Below are positions 9,463 to 18,547 of a stretch of 64,000 nt of DNA, one piece after another. The DNA is from Streptomyces sp. MMG1533 (lineage in GTDB: Bacteria > Actinomycetota > Actinomycetes > Streptomycetales > Streptomycetaceae). The translations under genes and the position numbers were made by a program. Location: assembly GCF_001279775.1 (NCBI RefSeq), contig NZ_LGDG01000085.1, positions 60,264 through 124,263 of the forward strand, given 5' to 3'. Position 1 is the first letter of the stretch. Each line of letters starts with the position of its first letter. Below the pieces are notes generated by a model. It did not search any database and was not told where the DNA came from. It saw nothing but the letters and a program-made list of their open reading frames with translations.

Positions 9463-9969
9463 ATGACACGACCTGAACGCACGACACAGCGGAACGGCAC
9501 CGCCGGAGGCGTCCTGGGCGCGGCGACGGTCGCGACGGGGCTGGCCGCCGGGGTCTTCTACGTCTTCGCCTGCGCCGTGATGCCCGCGCTGGCACGCAGC
9601 GACGACCGGGTCTATGTCGAGGTCGTGCGGGACATCAACGACGTGATCCAGAACCCGGTGTTCCTGCTGAGCTTCATGGGCGCGCTGCTGCTGACGGGGG
9701 TGGCGGCGTGGCAGGGACGCGGGAGGCCGTACCGCCAATGGGTGTGGGCGGGGCTCGCCGCGTACGCGCTCGCCTTCCTGGTCACGGTCGTGGTGAACAT
9801 CCCGCTCAACGACGCCCTCGCCGAGCGCGGGAACCCGGCCGCGCTGCGGGAGGAGTTCGAGGACCCGTGGGTCGCGTGGAACGTCGTACGGGCGGTGCTG
9901 TCGACGGTGGCGCTGGGGTGCCTGGCGAGGGCACTCCTGCTGTACGGACGTATCCGCCCGGGCGCCTAG
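9463..9969 (+). CDS. DUF1772 integral membrane protein
   Basis: A 168-residue protein with four predicted membrane helices (about 17-40, 66-83, 93-112 and 137-158) and the DUF1772/anthrone-oxygenase-like pattern, including NDVIQNPVFLLSF and VNIPLND. Some relatives are anthrone oxygenases in polyketide clusters, but most are uncharacterised and no cluster is present here. GGAGGGC precedes the ATG. Function unknown. Confidence 0.8.
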   Translation: MTRPERTTQRNGTAGGVLGAATVATGLAAGVFYVFACAVMPALARSDDRVYVEVVRDINDVIQNPVFLLSFMGALLLTGVAAWQGRGRPYRQWVWAGLAAYALAFLVTVVVNIPLNDALAERGNPAALREEFEDPWVAWNVVRAVLSTVALGCLARALLLYGRIRPGA

Positions 9970-10073
9970 GTGGGCTGTCCGGCGGATCACGCCGCAGACG
10001 CGGGGCCTGGCACGCCGATCCGCGGCGACGAGGCACCGCCGATTTCCTGCGACTTGATTCGCCTGACAGACCC

Positions 10074-11225
10074 CTAGGAGTCGCCGTACTTCGTGTCGGC
10101 CGCCGGGTCCAGTGCCAGGCGGTACCCCCGCTTGACGACCGTCTGGATCAGCTTCGGCGCCCCCAGGGCCGTACGCAGACGGGCCATCGCCGTCTCGACC
10201 GCGTGCTCGTCGCGCCCCGCCCCCGGCAGGGCGCGCAGCAGCTCGGAGCGGGCGACCACCCACCCCGGACGTCGGGACAGCGCACGCATGAGGGACATGC
10301 CGGCCGGCGGCACCGGCTTCAGTTCGCCGTCGACCAGTACCGCGTGGCCGCGGATCTCCACCCGGTGCCCGGCGATCGGCAGGGAGCGCGCCCGGCCGGG
10401 CATCTCCTGGCAGAGGAGCTGGACGAGGGGGCCGAGCCGGAAGCGTTCCGGCTGGACCGTGTCGATGCCCTGGGCCTGGAGCGGCAGTGCGGTGACCGGG
10501 CCGACGCACGCCGGGAGGACGTCGTGGTTGAGGGCGGCGAGCAGCTCGGGCAGCAGACGGCGGTCCTCGGCGCGGGAGAGCAGGGAGGCGGCGGCCGGTG
10601 CGCTGGTGAAGGTGAGCGCGTCCAGGCCGCGCGAGACGGCCGCGTCCAGCAGCCGGTCCATCGGCCCGATGTCCTCCGGCGGCATCCACCGGTACACGGG
10701 GACGCCCAGGACCTCGGCTCCCCCGGCCCGCAGCGACTCCACGAACCCGGGCAGCGGCTCACCGTGCAGCTGTACGGCGATACGGCGGCCCTCGACGCCC
10801 TCCTCCAGGAGCCGGTCGAGCACCTCGGCCATGGACTCGGACGACGGCGACCACTCCTCCGTGAGGCCGGCCGCACGGATCGAACCCTTGACCTTCGGGC
10901 CGCGCGCGAGGATCTCGACCTCGCGCAGCCGGTCGAGCAGGGACTCGCCGAGGCCCCAGCCGTCGGCGGCCTCGATCCAGCCCCGGAAGCCGATCGCGGT
11001 CGTGGCGACCACGATGTCCGGCGTCTGGTCGATGACCTCCTTGGTCGCCGCCAGCAGCTCGCTGTCGTCGGCGAGTGGCACGATGCGCAGGGCCGGGGCG
11101 TGCAGAACGGCGGCTCCGCGCCGCTGCAGCAGTACGCCCAGCTCGTCGGCCCGGCGTGCGGCCGTCACTCCCACGGTGAACCCCGCCAGGGGTCCATGGT
11201 CAGGTCGCTGCTGTTCGTCGTACAT
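10074..11225 (-). CDS. nnaR: NnaR: HemD-like/winged-helix nitrate assimilation regulator
   Basis: Fusion of an N-terminal uroporphyrinogen-III synthase-like (HemD) domain (about 12-265) with a C-terminal OmpR/PhoB-type winged helix (about 285-375, ending TVVKRGYRLALDP). The HemD part probably senses a ligand and does not act in haem synthesis. In S. coelicolor the orthologue NnaR is a GlnR target needed for nitrate and nitrite assimilation. The narK gene directly upstream on the same strand agrees with that role. ATG 11225 (MYDEQQRPDHG) was chosen because homology and the GGGACGAG ribosome binding site fit; 13 more upstream codons are open. Confidence 0.87.
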   Translation of the reverse strand: MYDEQQRPDHGPLAGFTVGVTAARRADELGVLLQRRGAAVLHAPALRIVPLADDSELLAATKEVIDQTPDIVVATTAIGFRGWIEAADGWGLGESLLDRLREVEILARGPKVKGSIRAAGLTEEWSPSSESMAEVLDRLLEEGVEGRRIAVQLHGEPLPGFVESLRAGGAEVLGVPVYRWMPPEDIGPMDRLLDAAVSRGLDALTFTSAPAAASLLSRAEDRRLLPELLAALNHDVLPACVGPVTALPLQAQGIDTVQPERFRLGPLVQLLCQEMPGRARSLPIAGHRVEIRGHAVLVDGELKPVPPAGMSLMRALSRRPGWVVARSELLRALPGAGRDEHAVETAMARLRTALGAPKLIQTVVKRGYRLALDPAADTKYGDS

Positions 11226-11287
11226 AACTCTCGTCCCGCACTCGAGTCGTGTGCACCTACCCATCAGGTGATGGCACCTGCATGCCG

Positions 11288-11321
11288 ACCGAGCCTGTCA
11301 ACGGCTCGTGACAGGCTCGGT
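11288..11321 (-). terminator. Terminator between narK and nnaR
   Basis: Perfect 13-bp arms (accgagcctgtca and complement) enclose an 8-nt loop. It lies just after the narK stop and about 60 bp before the nnaR start, so nnaR probably has its own promoter or depends on read-through. Confidence 0.8.
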
Positions 11322-11346
11322 TCGGCTTTATGTCGCTGGTGTTACG

Positions 11347-12732
11347 TCACACCTCCGCGTAGCTGAGCTGGGGCTTCGCCTCCGATGCGGTGCTCGCGGC
11401 CTGCGAGCGGGCCGCCGAGCGGCGAAGGTATACGGCCCAGGTGACCACGAAGCAGGCGCCGTAGAAGGCGAGGAAGGCGACGAACGCGCCGGTTCCGGAG
11501 CCGTAGGAGAGGAAGGACTGCCGGAAGGCGAGGTTGATGCCGACGCCGCCGAGCGCGCCGACCGCGCCGATCAGGCCCATGGAGGCACCGGAGAGACGAC
11601 GCCCGTAGGCGGCGGCCGCTTCACCCTCCAGGCCCTTGGCCAGCGCCTTCGCCTGGAAGATGCCGGGGATCATCTTGAACGTCGAGCCGTTGCCGAGGCC
11701 GGTGAGGACGAACAGCGCCACGAACGCGACGGTGAACAGGGCCAGCGACTTCTCCATGCTGGCGCCGATGAGGATCGCGGTCGCCACGCCCATGCCGACG
11801 TAGTTGTACAGCGTGATCTTCGCGCCGCCGTACTTGTCCGCCAGCCACCCGCCCAGGGGCCGGATCAGGGAGCCGAGCAGCGGGCCGATGAAGGTGACGT
11901 ACGCCGCCTCGAGCGGGGTCCGGCCGAACTGGTTGGTCAGCACCTGCCCGAAGGCGAAGCTGTATCCGATGAACGAACCGAACGTGCCGATGTAGAGGAA
12001 GGACATGATCCAGGTGTGCGCGTCCTTCACTGCGTCCTTCGCGGCGCCGGTGTCGTTCTTCACGGACGCGATGTTGTCCATGAAGAGCGCGGCGAGGACG
12101 GCGGCGACGACGATCAGCGGGATGTAGATCCCCAGCAGCACCCGGGGGCCGCCGCTCGCACCGATGATCGCGAGCGCCACCAGCTGGATGACCGGCACTC
12201 CGATGTTGCCGCCGCCCGCGTTCAGGCCGAGCGCCCAGCCCTTCTTACGAAGAGGGAAGAAGGCGTTGATGTTGGTCATCGAGGAGGCGAAGTTGCCGCC
12301 GCCGATACCGGCCAGCAAGCCGATCAGCAGGAGGGTGTTGAAGGAGGTCCCCGGCTCCATCACCGTGAACGCGGCGACGGTGGGGACGAGCAGGAGGGCG
12401 GCGGAGACGATGGTCCAGTTCCGGCCGCCGAAGATCGCGATGGCGAAGGTGTAGGGGACCCGGACGACGGCTCCGACCAGGGTCACCAGCGACGTCAGCA
12501 GGAACTTGTCCGCCGGCGTGAGCCCGTACTCCGGGCCCATGAAGAGCACCAGCACGGACCACATGGTCCAGATCGAGAACCCGATGTGCTCGGAGAGGAC
12601 GGAGAAGAAGAGATTGCGCTTGGCGACCTTCTCTCCGGTCTCGTTCCAGAAGGTCTCGTCCTCCGGATCCCACTGCTGGATCCAGCGGCCGCCCCTGTGA
12701 GGGGGTGCGGGGGCTGTGCTAGGGGCTGTCAT
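11347..12732 (-). CDS. narK: NarK-type nitrate/nitrite transporter
   Basis: Major facilitator protein of 461 residues with about 12 membrane helices. Both signatures of the nitrate/nitrite porter family are present: GGGNFASSMTNINAFFP after helix 4 or 5 and GLGNGSTFKMIP in the second half. It moves nitrate in or nitrite out across the cytoplasmic membrane. An unusually long hydrophilic N-terminus (about 40 residues, RWIQQWDPEDETFW) precedes helix 1, as in other actinobacterial NarK proteins. Its downstream neighbour on the same strand is nnaR. A GlnR-like half site lies upstream. Confidence 0.92.
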   Translation of the reverse strand: MTAPSTAPAPPHRGGRWIQQWDPEDETFWNETGEKVAKRNLFFSVLSEHIGFSIWTMWSVLVLFMGPEYGLTPADKFLLTSLVTLVGAVVRVPYTFAIAIFGGRNWTIVSAALLLVPTVAAFTVMEPGTSFNTLLLIGLLAGIGGGNFASSMTNINAFFPLRKKGWALGLNAGGGNIGVPVIQLVALAIIGASGGPRVLLGIYIPLIVVAAVLAALFMDNIASVKNDTGAAKDAVKDAHTWIMSFLYIGTFGSFIGYSFAFGQVLTNQFGRTPLEAAYVTFIGPLLGSLIRPLGGWLADKYGGAKITLYNYVGMGVATAILIGASMEKSLALFTVAFVALFVLTGLGNGSTFKMIPGIFQAKALAKGLEGEAAAAYGRRLSGASMGLIGAVGALGGVGINLAFRQSFLSYGSGTGAFVAFLAFYGACFVVTWAVYLRRSAARSQAASTASEAKPQLSYAEV

Positions 12733-12895
12733 GACGCCTCCACGGTGCTCGGGGACTCGGTGGTGCTGTGCGTGATGAGCGGTGATGTCCCGAAGGTAGG
12801 GAGGGCGCGTTTCCTGACTGTGGCACTGGGTGACCGGAAAGGAACTTTGCTCTCACCCCGCGCGAACACGGGATGAGAGGTTTCGTTGCCTTACG
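12733..12895 (-). promoter_or_regulatory. narK upstream region with GlnR-like half site and hairpin
   Basis: On the minus strand at 12824-12809 the sequence GCCAC-N6-GAAAC resembles the GlnR half box (GTnAC-N6-GAAAC) with one mismatch, and a GTCAC lies a few bases before it. The spacing of a full double box is not satisfied. An imperfect inverted repeat, ctctcaccccg with cgggatgagag, lies at 12850-12879. No clear promoter was recognised. Confidence 0.35.
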
Positions 12896-13178
12896 TTACG
12901 AACAGCTCCCCTGGAAGACGGCGGCCCGACCAGCTCCGCTGGCCGCGACGGCAATGTCCGGCGGTGCCGTCAGGAGCGAGATCTGCCACGGCGGCGTCGT
13001 GGGCACCCTCGGCGGTGAGGGTGGTGACGAGCGTCACGCCCGCGTTCGTGTGCACGGCGACGGAGTCCACGTTGGAGTCCCCGTTGTTGTCCGGCACATC
13101 CAGGGCGCCGGAACCGTTGCTCACGGCGGCCAGGTCGAGGGTACCCGTCCCCGTCGAAGCCGGCGGCGACAGTCGGGT
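12896..13178 (-). pseudogene. Decayed FG-GAP/VCBS-repeat protein fragment
   Basis: No single frame is convincing, but two consecutive calcium-loop motifs can be restored by crossing frames. VAAGFDGDG in one frame continues, after one extra base near 13142, as TLDLAAVSNGSG in the next. Further on, VADLAPDGTA continues after a second shift as PDIAVAAS, ending at a TAA at 12898-12896. DxDGDGxxDLA followed by DGxxPDIAVA is the FG-GAP/VCBS repeat pattern of secreted beta-propeller proteins. Two frameshifts and no start mark it as a remnant. A gggtac hexamer repeated three times (13175-13192) sits at its upstream end. Confidence 0.6.
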
Positions 13179-13293
13179 ACGGGTACGGGTACGGGGCCCG
13201 GGTGAGCCGCTTTTCGGCCGGCCGAACCGTCGCAGACGGGTCACCTTCACCGGGCACGTCAGCGGGCGGGCCTGTCGAGACACCAAGCCGCCG

Positions 13294-14451
13294 TCAGCGG
13301 GACCGGCGGGCGTTGAGCCGGGCGGCCTGGCTGGTCAGGTGGTTGCGTTCGGCGAGGTTGGGGGCCTTCTCGGCCGCCTCGGCGTACAGCCGTGCCGCGG
13401 TCGTCAGGTCGCCGTCGCGCTCGTGGAGGTACGCCGCCACCGCGGTGTGGCGGGGCAGTGAGTCGTCCAGCGCCGCGAGCGCCGCCAGGCCGGCGCGCGG
13501 TCCGTCGGCCTCGCCGACGGCCACCGCACGGTTGAGCCGGACGACCGGGCTGTCGGTCAGGCGCGCGAGCTCGTCGTACCACTCGACGATCTGCACCCAG
13601 TCGGTCTCCTCGGCGGTGGGCGCGTCGGCGTGGAGGGCCGCGACGGCGGCCTGGGCCTGGAACTCGCCCAGCCGGTCGCGGGCCAGGGCCGCCTGCAGGA
13701 TCTGGACGCCCTCGGCGATCATCCTGGTGTTCCACCGGCCGCGGTCCTGCTCGGCGAGCGGCACCAGGCTGCCGTCGGGCGCGGTCCGGGCGGCGCGCCG
13801 GGCGTGGTGGAGCAGCATGAGGGCGAGCAGCCCCGCCACCTCGGGGTGGTCGACCTGGGCCGCGAGCTGCCGGGTGAGCCGGATGGCCTCGGCGGCGAGG
13901 TCGACGTCGCCGGAGTAGCCCTCGTTGAAGACCAGGTAGAGGACGCGCAGCACGGTGGCGACGTCGCCGGGCCGGTCGAACCGCACGCCGGAGACGGTGC
14001 GCTTGGCCCGGCTGATGCGCTGCGCCATGGTCGTCTCGGGCACCAGGTAGGCCTGGGCGATCTGGCGGGTGGTCAGCCCGCCGACGGCGCGCAGTGTGAG
14101 CGCGACCGCGGAGGACGGCGTCAGCGAGGGGTGGGCGCACAGGAAGTAGAGCTGGAGCGTGTCGTCCACCGCGGGCGCGGGCCCGGGCTCCGGCTCCTCG
14201 TCGATGAGGTCCTCACGCCGGCGGCGGGCGGTGTCCGCGCGGGTCGCGTCGAGGAACTTGCGCCAGGCCACGGTGACCAGCCAGCCCTTCGCATCCCGCG
14301 GCGGGTCGGCGGGCCAGACGCGGAACGCCTCGACCAGGGCGTCCTGCACGGCGTCCTCGGCCGCCGCGAAGTCGGCTCCGCGGCGGACGAGGATGGCGAG
14401 CACGCTCGGCGTGAGGCTCCGCAGCAGGGCCTCGTTCATCGATGCGGTCAC
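13294..14451 (-). CDS. ECF42-type sigma factor with C-terminal TPR-like extension
   Basis: A 385-residue sigma factor. Region 2 (AAAEDAVQDALVEAFRVWP) and region 4 (LTTRQIAQAYLVPETTMAQRISRAKRTV) occupy the first half. A long helical, TPR-like domain (DUF6596 region) follows, containing LRVLYLVFNEGY and LNRAVAVGEADGP. This extension and the adjacent DGPF gene define group ECF42, in which the extension, not a separate anti-sigma factor, is thought to control activity. GTG 14451 overlaps the stop of the DGPF gene (GTGA), so the two are translationally coupled; ATG 14439 is an alternative start. Confidence 0.9.
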   Translation of the reverse strand: MTASMNEALLRSLTPSVLAILVRRGADFAAAEDAVQDALVEAFRVWPADPPRDAKGWLVTVAWRKFLDATRADTARRRREDLIDEEPEPGPAPAVDDTLQLYFLCAHPSLTPSSAVALTLRAVGGLTTRQIAQAYLVPETTMAQRISRAKRTVSGVRFDRPGDVATVLRVLYLVFNEGYSGDVDLAAEAIRLTRQLAAQVDHPEVAGLLALMLLHHARRAARTAPDGSLVPLAEQDRGRWNTRMIAEGVQILQAALARDRLGEFQAQAAVAALHADAPTAEETDWVQIVEWYDELARLTDSPVVRLNRAVAVGEADGPRAGLAALAALDDSLPRHTAVAAYLHERDGDLTTAARLYAEAAEKAPNLAERNHLTSQAARLNARRSR

Positions 14452-14855
14452 TCCGTGATGGTGGGCGACACGCCGTAGAACGGACGCAGCTCCAGCCACT
14501 CGTGGATCGGCTTCCCGCCCGCGCCGGGGGCCGCTGACAGCTCCCCGGCCAGCTCGACGGCGCGCTCGTAACTGTCGACGTCGATCACCATCCAGCCGGC
14601 GATGAGGTCCTTGGTCTCGGCGAACGGGCCGTCGGTGACCGGCGGGCGCCCCTCGCCGTCGTACCGGACCCACGTCCCCTCGGGGGCGAGCGCCTGGCCG
14701 TCGACGAACTCACCGGTCTTCTCCAGCCGGGCCGCGAAGTCGTTCATGTACTGCACGTGGGCCGAGATCTCCTCCGGCGTCCACTGGTCCATGGGTACGT
14801 CGTTGGCCGGAGCCGGGGCGCCGCGGTAGTGCTTCAGCAACAGGTACTTGGCCAT
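14448..14855 (-). CDS. DGPF/YCII-domain protein linked to ECF42 sigma factor
   Basis: A 135-residue protein of the YCII-related superfamily with the eponymous DGPF motif (PPVTDGPFAETKDLIAGW). Such proteins are nearly always encoded next to ECF42 sigma factors and are among their known targets; their biochemical function is not known. It is the first gene of a two-gene operon with the sigma factor. GAGGAG-type sequence precedes the ATG. Confidence 0.9.
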   Translation of the reverse strand: MAKYLLLKHYRGAPAPANDVPMDQWTPEEISAHVQYMNDFAARLEKTGEFVDGQALAPEGTWVRYDGEGRPPVTDGPFAETKDLIAGWMVIDVDSYERAVELAGELSAAPGAGGKPIHEWLELRPFYGVSPTITE

Positions 14856-15014
14856 GGTGGTTCTCCTCGGTGCTGGTGCGGCCCATCGTGGCCGCGTTCA
14901 CTGCGGGGACGGAGCCGGCCACGGGTTCTCGACATCACCACCCGATTTTCTTCGACCGACCGGCAACGCGCACGACTGGACCACCGAGAGGGTCCTTGAG
15001 TCGCTCCCCACGGT

Positions 15015-16271
15015 CTACCGGCCGGCAGTCACCCTCTTTCGGGCCCGCTTCCCCTTTTTCGCCCCGCTCGGCCACAGCTGCGGCTTCCTTTTCGCCGCCA
15101 CGTCCTCCATCCACCCGAAGGCGAGCACGCAGACGGCGATGAGGATCCAGACGAGGGCGAGGACCGGCCACGGGCTCTCCAGCAGCCAGGGGTAGTGCAC
15201 CGAGAGGGTGTCGATGCTCCACAGGTGGTCCCAGAGGGTGGCGGCGATGAGGATGCACGTGTTGTGCCAGAGGTAGATCGTCACCGCACGGGAGTTGAGG
15301 AGGTTGATCGATCCGGCCCAGCGGCGCAGTCTTCGCGGCCACTGGGTCCAGGACGGGCTGATGTGCAGGAGCAGCAACACCGTGGCGAAGGACCACAGGG
15401 ACTGGGCGAACGGGATGTCGTCGAGGTCGTTGCCCGCCTTGAAGCCGTGCGTGAGGGCGTACCAGAGGCCGAGGCAGGCGATGACCGGCGCGACGGAGGG
15501 GACGACGTAGCCGGGGAGCCGCCGCAGGATGCCCTCCTGGTGGGCCATGCCCAGGATCCAGCAGGCGCCGAACGTGCTGAAGTCGGTCAGCGCCGACGGG
15601 AACCGCTCGCCCGGCAGCGAGAGGTAGCCGAACTCGAAGGCCGCCGCCAGGACGATCGGCGACACGATGGTCGCCAGGGGCAGCGCGCGCAGGGCCTTCA
15701 GGAGGAACGGGGACAGCAGCACGAACCAGAGGTAGGCGCGGATGTACCAGAGCGGTCCCGCGAGCTCCGCCGCCCAGTCCTCGCCGAGGATCCCGTGGAC
15801 CCCGGACAGGCCCTCGGCGTAGGGCGGGTCGCTCAGCGGCAGGATCCAGTAGCCGAGGTGGAGCCACCACCAGCCCGGGTGCCCCTCGTCGCTCGGACCC
15901 CAGCCCTGAATCACCATGCCCGTCACGCCGATCGCGCCGAGCAGCCACAGCGGGGGCAGCAGGCGGCGCATCCGGCCGCGGATGACCTGGAGGGGCGGGC
16001 GGCTTCCCAGGGAGCGGGCCATGAGGTTGCCGGCGAGCGCGAACATCACGCCCATCGACGGGAACACGATCGGGAGCCAGGCCCAGCCCATGAGGTGGTA
16101 GAGGACGACCCGGAAGAGAGCGACGGCCCTGAGGAGGTCGAAGTAGCGGTCGCGGGCAGGGGCCGCCCTGCGGGTCTGCTGCTCCGGCAGCCCCGGCTGC
16201 GCCTCGTCCTGCGTGGTTGCGGTGCTCATCTCGCCGACTTCCGTACTCGTCTCGCCCGGTGCGGTGCTCAT
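15015..16271 (-). CDS. Acyltransferase-3 family membrane protein, third gene of the mat locus
   Basis: A 418-residue polytopic membrane protein. After a hydrophilic head it opens with RYFDLLRAVALFRVVLYHLMGWAW, the membrane acyltransferase (acyltransferase_3/OafB-like) signature with its catalytic-type histidine, and it has about ten helices. Such enzymes O-acylate extracytoplasmic glycans. The ATG overlaps the matB stop (ATGA), so it is co-translated with MatB, and I infer that it decorates the MatAB polymer. A basic tail (KKGKRARKRV) ends the protein. The glycan target is inferred from position only. Confidence 0.85.
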   Translation of the reverse strand: MSTAPGETSTEVGEMSTATTQDEAQPGLPEQQTRRAAPARDRYFDLLRAVALFRVVLYHLMGWAWLPIVFPSMGVMFALAGNLMARSLGSRPPLQVIRGRMRRLLPPLWLLGAIGVTGMVIQGWGPSDEGHPGWWWLHLGYWILPLSDPPYAEGLSGVHGILGEDWAAELAGPLWYIRAYLWFVLLSPFLLKALRALPLATIVSPIVLAAAFEFGYLSLPGERFPSALTDFSTFGACWILGMAHQEGILRRLPGYVVPSVAPVIACLGLWYALTHGFKAGNDLDDIPFAQSLWSFATVLLLLHISPSWTQWPRRLRRWAGSINLLNSRAVTIYLWHNTCILIAATLWDHLWSIDTLSVHYPWLLESPWPVLALVWILIAVCVLAFGWMEDVAAKRKPQLWPSGAKKGKRARKRVTAGR

Positions 16272-18460
16272 GCGACCGGCCTTCCTTCCGCGACCTGCCT
16301 GCCCTGCGTGGGCACGTTCGGCGGGGCCGACACCCCGCCCTTGCGCCGCAGCTTCTGCCAGCGCAGCCGGCCGCCGGTGAGGGCGGTGATCCACGACTGG
16401 AGCAGGACGACGTACATCAGCTGGCGGTAGAGGATCTGCTGCAACGGCAGCGAGATCAGCGGAGTCAGCCGCTCCCGGTCGAGGATGAAGGCGTACGTCG
16501 CGCAGGCCGCCTGGATGGCGAGGACGCCGAACCAGGCCAGGATCGTCTTCCCGGTGGGGCCGAAGACCAGGCCGTAGACGAGGAACACGTCGATCAGCGG
16601 GGCGAGCAGCGGGGCCAGGACCATGAACAGCGACACCAGCGGGAGTCCGACCCGGCCGAAGCGGCCGGAGGGGCCCCGGTCGAAGAGGGCGCGGCGGTGT
16701 TTCCAGATCGCCTGCATGGTGCCGTAGGACCACCGGTAGCGCTGGGACCACAGCTGCTGGACGGACTCCGGCGCCTCGGTCCAGGCGCGGGCGTTCTCCG
16801 CGTAGACCACCCGCCAGCCGTCGCGGTGGATGGCCATGGTGATGTCGGTGTCCTCGGCGAGCGTGTCGTCGCTCATGCCGCCGACGCGTTCCAGGGCGGT
16901 ACGGCGGAAGGCCCCGACGGCGCCCGGGATGGTGGGCATGCACTGCAGGACGTCGTACATACGGCGGTCGAGGTTGAAGCCCATCACGTACTCGATGTGC
17001 TGCCAGGCGCCGATGAGGGTGTCCTTGTTGCCGACCTTCGCGTTGCCTGCGACCGCGCCGACGCGGGGGTCGCCGAAGGGCTGGACGAGTTCGCGGACGG
17101 TGGTCGGTTCGAAGACGGTGTCGCCGTCCATCATCACGACGAGATCGTGACGGGCGTTCGCCACACCCCGGTTGAGGGCGGCGGGCTTGCCCGCGTTGAG
17201 CTGGCGGACGACGCGTACGCCCGGCAGGTTGAGGTTCTCCACGATGCGTGCCGTGCCGTCGCTGGAACCGTCGTCGACGACGATGATCTCGATGGGGTGA
17301 TCGCTCGCCATCAGGGACCGGACGGTGCTCTCGATGCACTTGGCCTCGTTGTACGCCGGGACCAGCACCGACACCGGCTCGGTGACCGGCGGCCCCCAGC
17401 GGAAGTCGCGGCGGCGCACCCGGCGGGCGTGGAGGGCGGAGAGCAGCAGCATCAGGCCGAAGCGGGCGATGACCAGGAAGCCGATGATCGCGAGGCCGAC
17501 CACCAGCACGGCCGTGATGTTGTCCGAGGCCTGCACCAGGAAGACCCAGGCCTTGCCCTTCCACAGCTCGATGCCGACGGCCTCGGTGTGCGCGCTGGGG
17601 GCGTCGAGGGCCTCGGTGAGGTTGTCGAACGTGTAGCCCTTGGCCTTCATCTGCGGCAGGAACCGGTCCAGCGCCTCGACGGTCTGGTGGCGGTCGCCGC
17701 CGGAGTCGTGCATCAGGACGATCGCGCCCTTGCCGCCCTTGGGCGTGACGTTGCGGATGATCTGGTCGGCGCCGGGCTTGCGCCAGTCCTGGCTGTCGAC
17801 GCTGGTGACGACGGTGATGTAGCCGCGGGTGCCGATGTACTGGGTCACCGGCCAGGACTTGTTGTCCATGGATTCGGCGAACGAGGAGTACGGCGGCCGG
17901 AACAGCGAGGTGCGGATGCCGGCGGCGCCGGTGATCGCGAGCTGGTTCTGGGACAGCTCCCAGTCGATGCGCTTCTTCGACTGGAGGGAGAGGTCCGGGT
18001 GGTTGAAGGTGTGCAGACCGACCTCGTGGCCCTCGGCGACCATGCGCCGGACCAGGTCCGGGTAGCGCGAGGTCATGGTGCCGGTGACGAAGAAGACGGC
18101 GTGCGCGTGGTGCTTCTTGAGCACGTCCAGGACCTCGGGGGTCCAGGTCGGGTCCGGGCCGTCGTCGAAGGTGATGACCATGTGGTGGTCGGGCATCTTC
18201 AGGCTGGTGGTGCGGCCGCTGCGGGTGTCGATGACCGGGCCGCCGTCGAGGATCTTCTGGGGCACCTTGTCCGCGGAGGACTCGGGCTGGATGCGGTGGT
18301 CCGCGAGGATCTCGCTGTGCACGTAGCCGCGCAGCATGAGCATCGCCATCAGCGCGGCGAGGAACAGCACCGGCAGCAGCAGGCGCATGGGCAGGCGGCG
18401 ACGCCTGGAGCCGTCGGCGGCTCCGGGCGCGGCCCCGGGACGGCGGGTGCGGGTTGCCAT
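16268..18460 (-). CDS. matB: MatB: polysaccharide deacetylase fused to GT2 synthase
   Basis: A bifunctional 730-residue membrane protein. After a membrane helix (about 26-45), a NodB deacetylase domain (about 90-290) carries TFDDGPD (Asp99, Asp100) and the metal ligands HTFNH (His150, His154). A second helix at about 315-345 leads to a processive GT2 domain with PAYNE, VVDDGSSDGT, MMDGD, EDTD and the QRYRW motif, then C-terminal helices. In Streptomyces MatB is known to make a poly-beta-1,6-GlcNAc-like exopolysaccharide needed for hyphal aggregation into pellets. Having synthase and deacetylase in one chain replaces the separate PgaC/IcaA and PgaB/IcaB proteins. Confidence 0.93.
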   Translation of the reverse strand: MATRTRRPGAAPGAADGSRRRRLPMRLLLPVLFLAALMAMLMLRGYVHSEILADHRIQPESSADKVPQKILDGGPVIDTRSGRTTSLKMPDHHMVITFDDGPDPTWTPEVLDVLKKHHAHAVFFVTGTMTSRYPDLVRRMVAEGHEVGLHTFNHPDLSLQSKKRIDWELSQNQLAITGAAGIRTSLFRPPYSSFAESMDNKSWPVTQYIGTRGYITVVTSVDSQDWRKPGADQIIRNVTPKGGKGAIVLMHDSGGDRHQTVEALDRFLPQMKAKGYTFDNLTEALDAPSAHTEAVGIELWKGKAWVFLVQASDNITAVLVVGLAIIGFLVIARFGLMLLLSALHARRVRRRDFRWGPPVTEPVSVLVPAYNEAKCIESTVRSLMASDHPIEIIVVDDGSSDGTARIVENLNLPGVRVVRQLNAGKPAALNRGVANARHDLVVMMDGDTVFEPTTVRELVQPFGDPRVGAVAGNAKVGNKDTLIGAWQHIEYVMGFNLDRRMYDVLQCMPTIPGAVGAFRRTALERVGGMSDDTLAEDTDITMAIHRDGWRVVYAENARAWTEAPESVQQLWSQRYRWSYGTMQAIWKHRRALFDRGPSGRFGRVGLPLVSLFMVLAPLLAPLIDVFLVYGLVFGPTGKTILAWFGVLAIQAACATYAFILDRERLTPLISLPLQQILYRQLMYVVLLQSWITALTGGRLRWQKLRRKGGVSAPPNVPTQGRQVAEGRPVA

Positions 18461-18547
18461 CAGAGGTTGTGCTCCGGGGACGGGGATGCCATCGGGTGGA
18501 CGGGCATCAGGAGGAGGTGCGCACGAGCGGGGCGTGCACCGGGAAGT

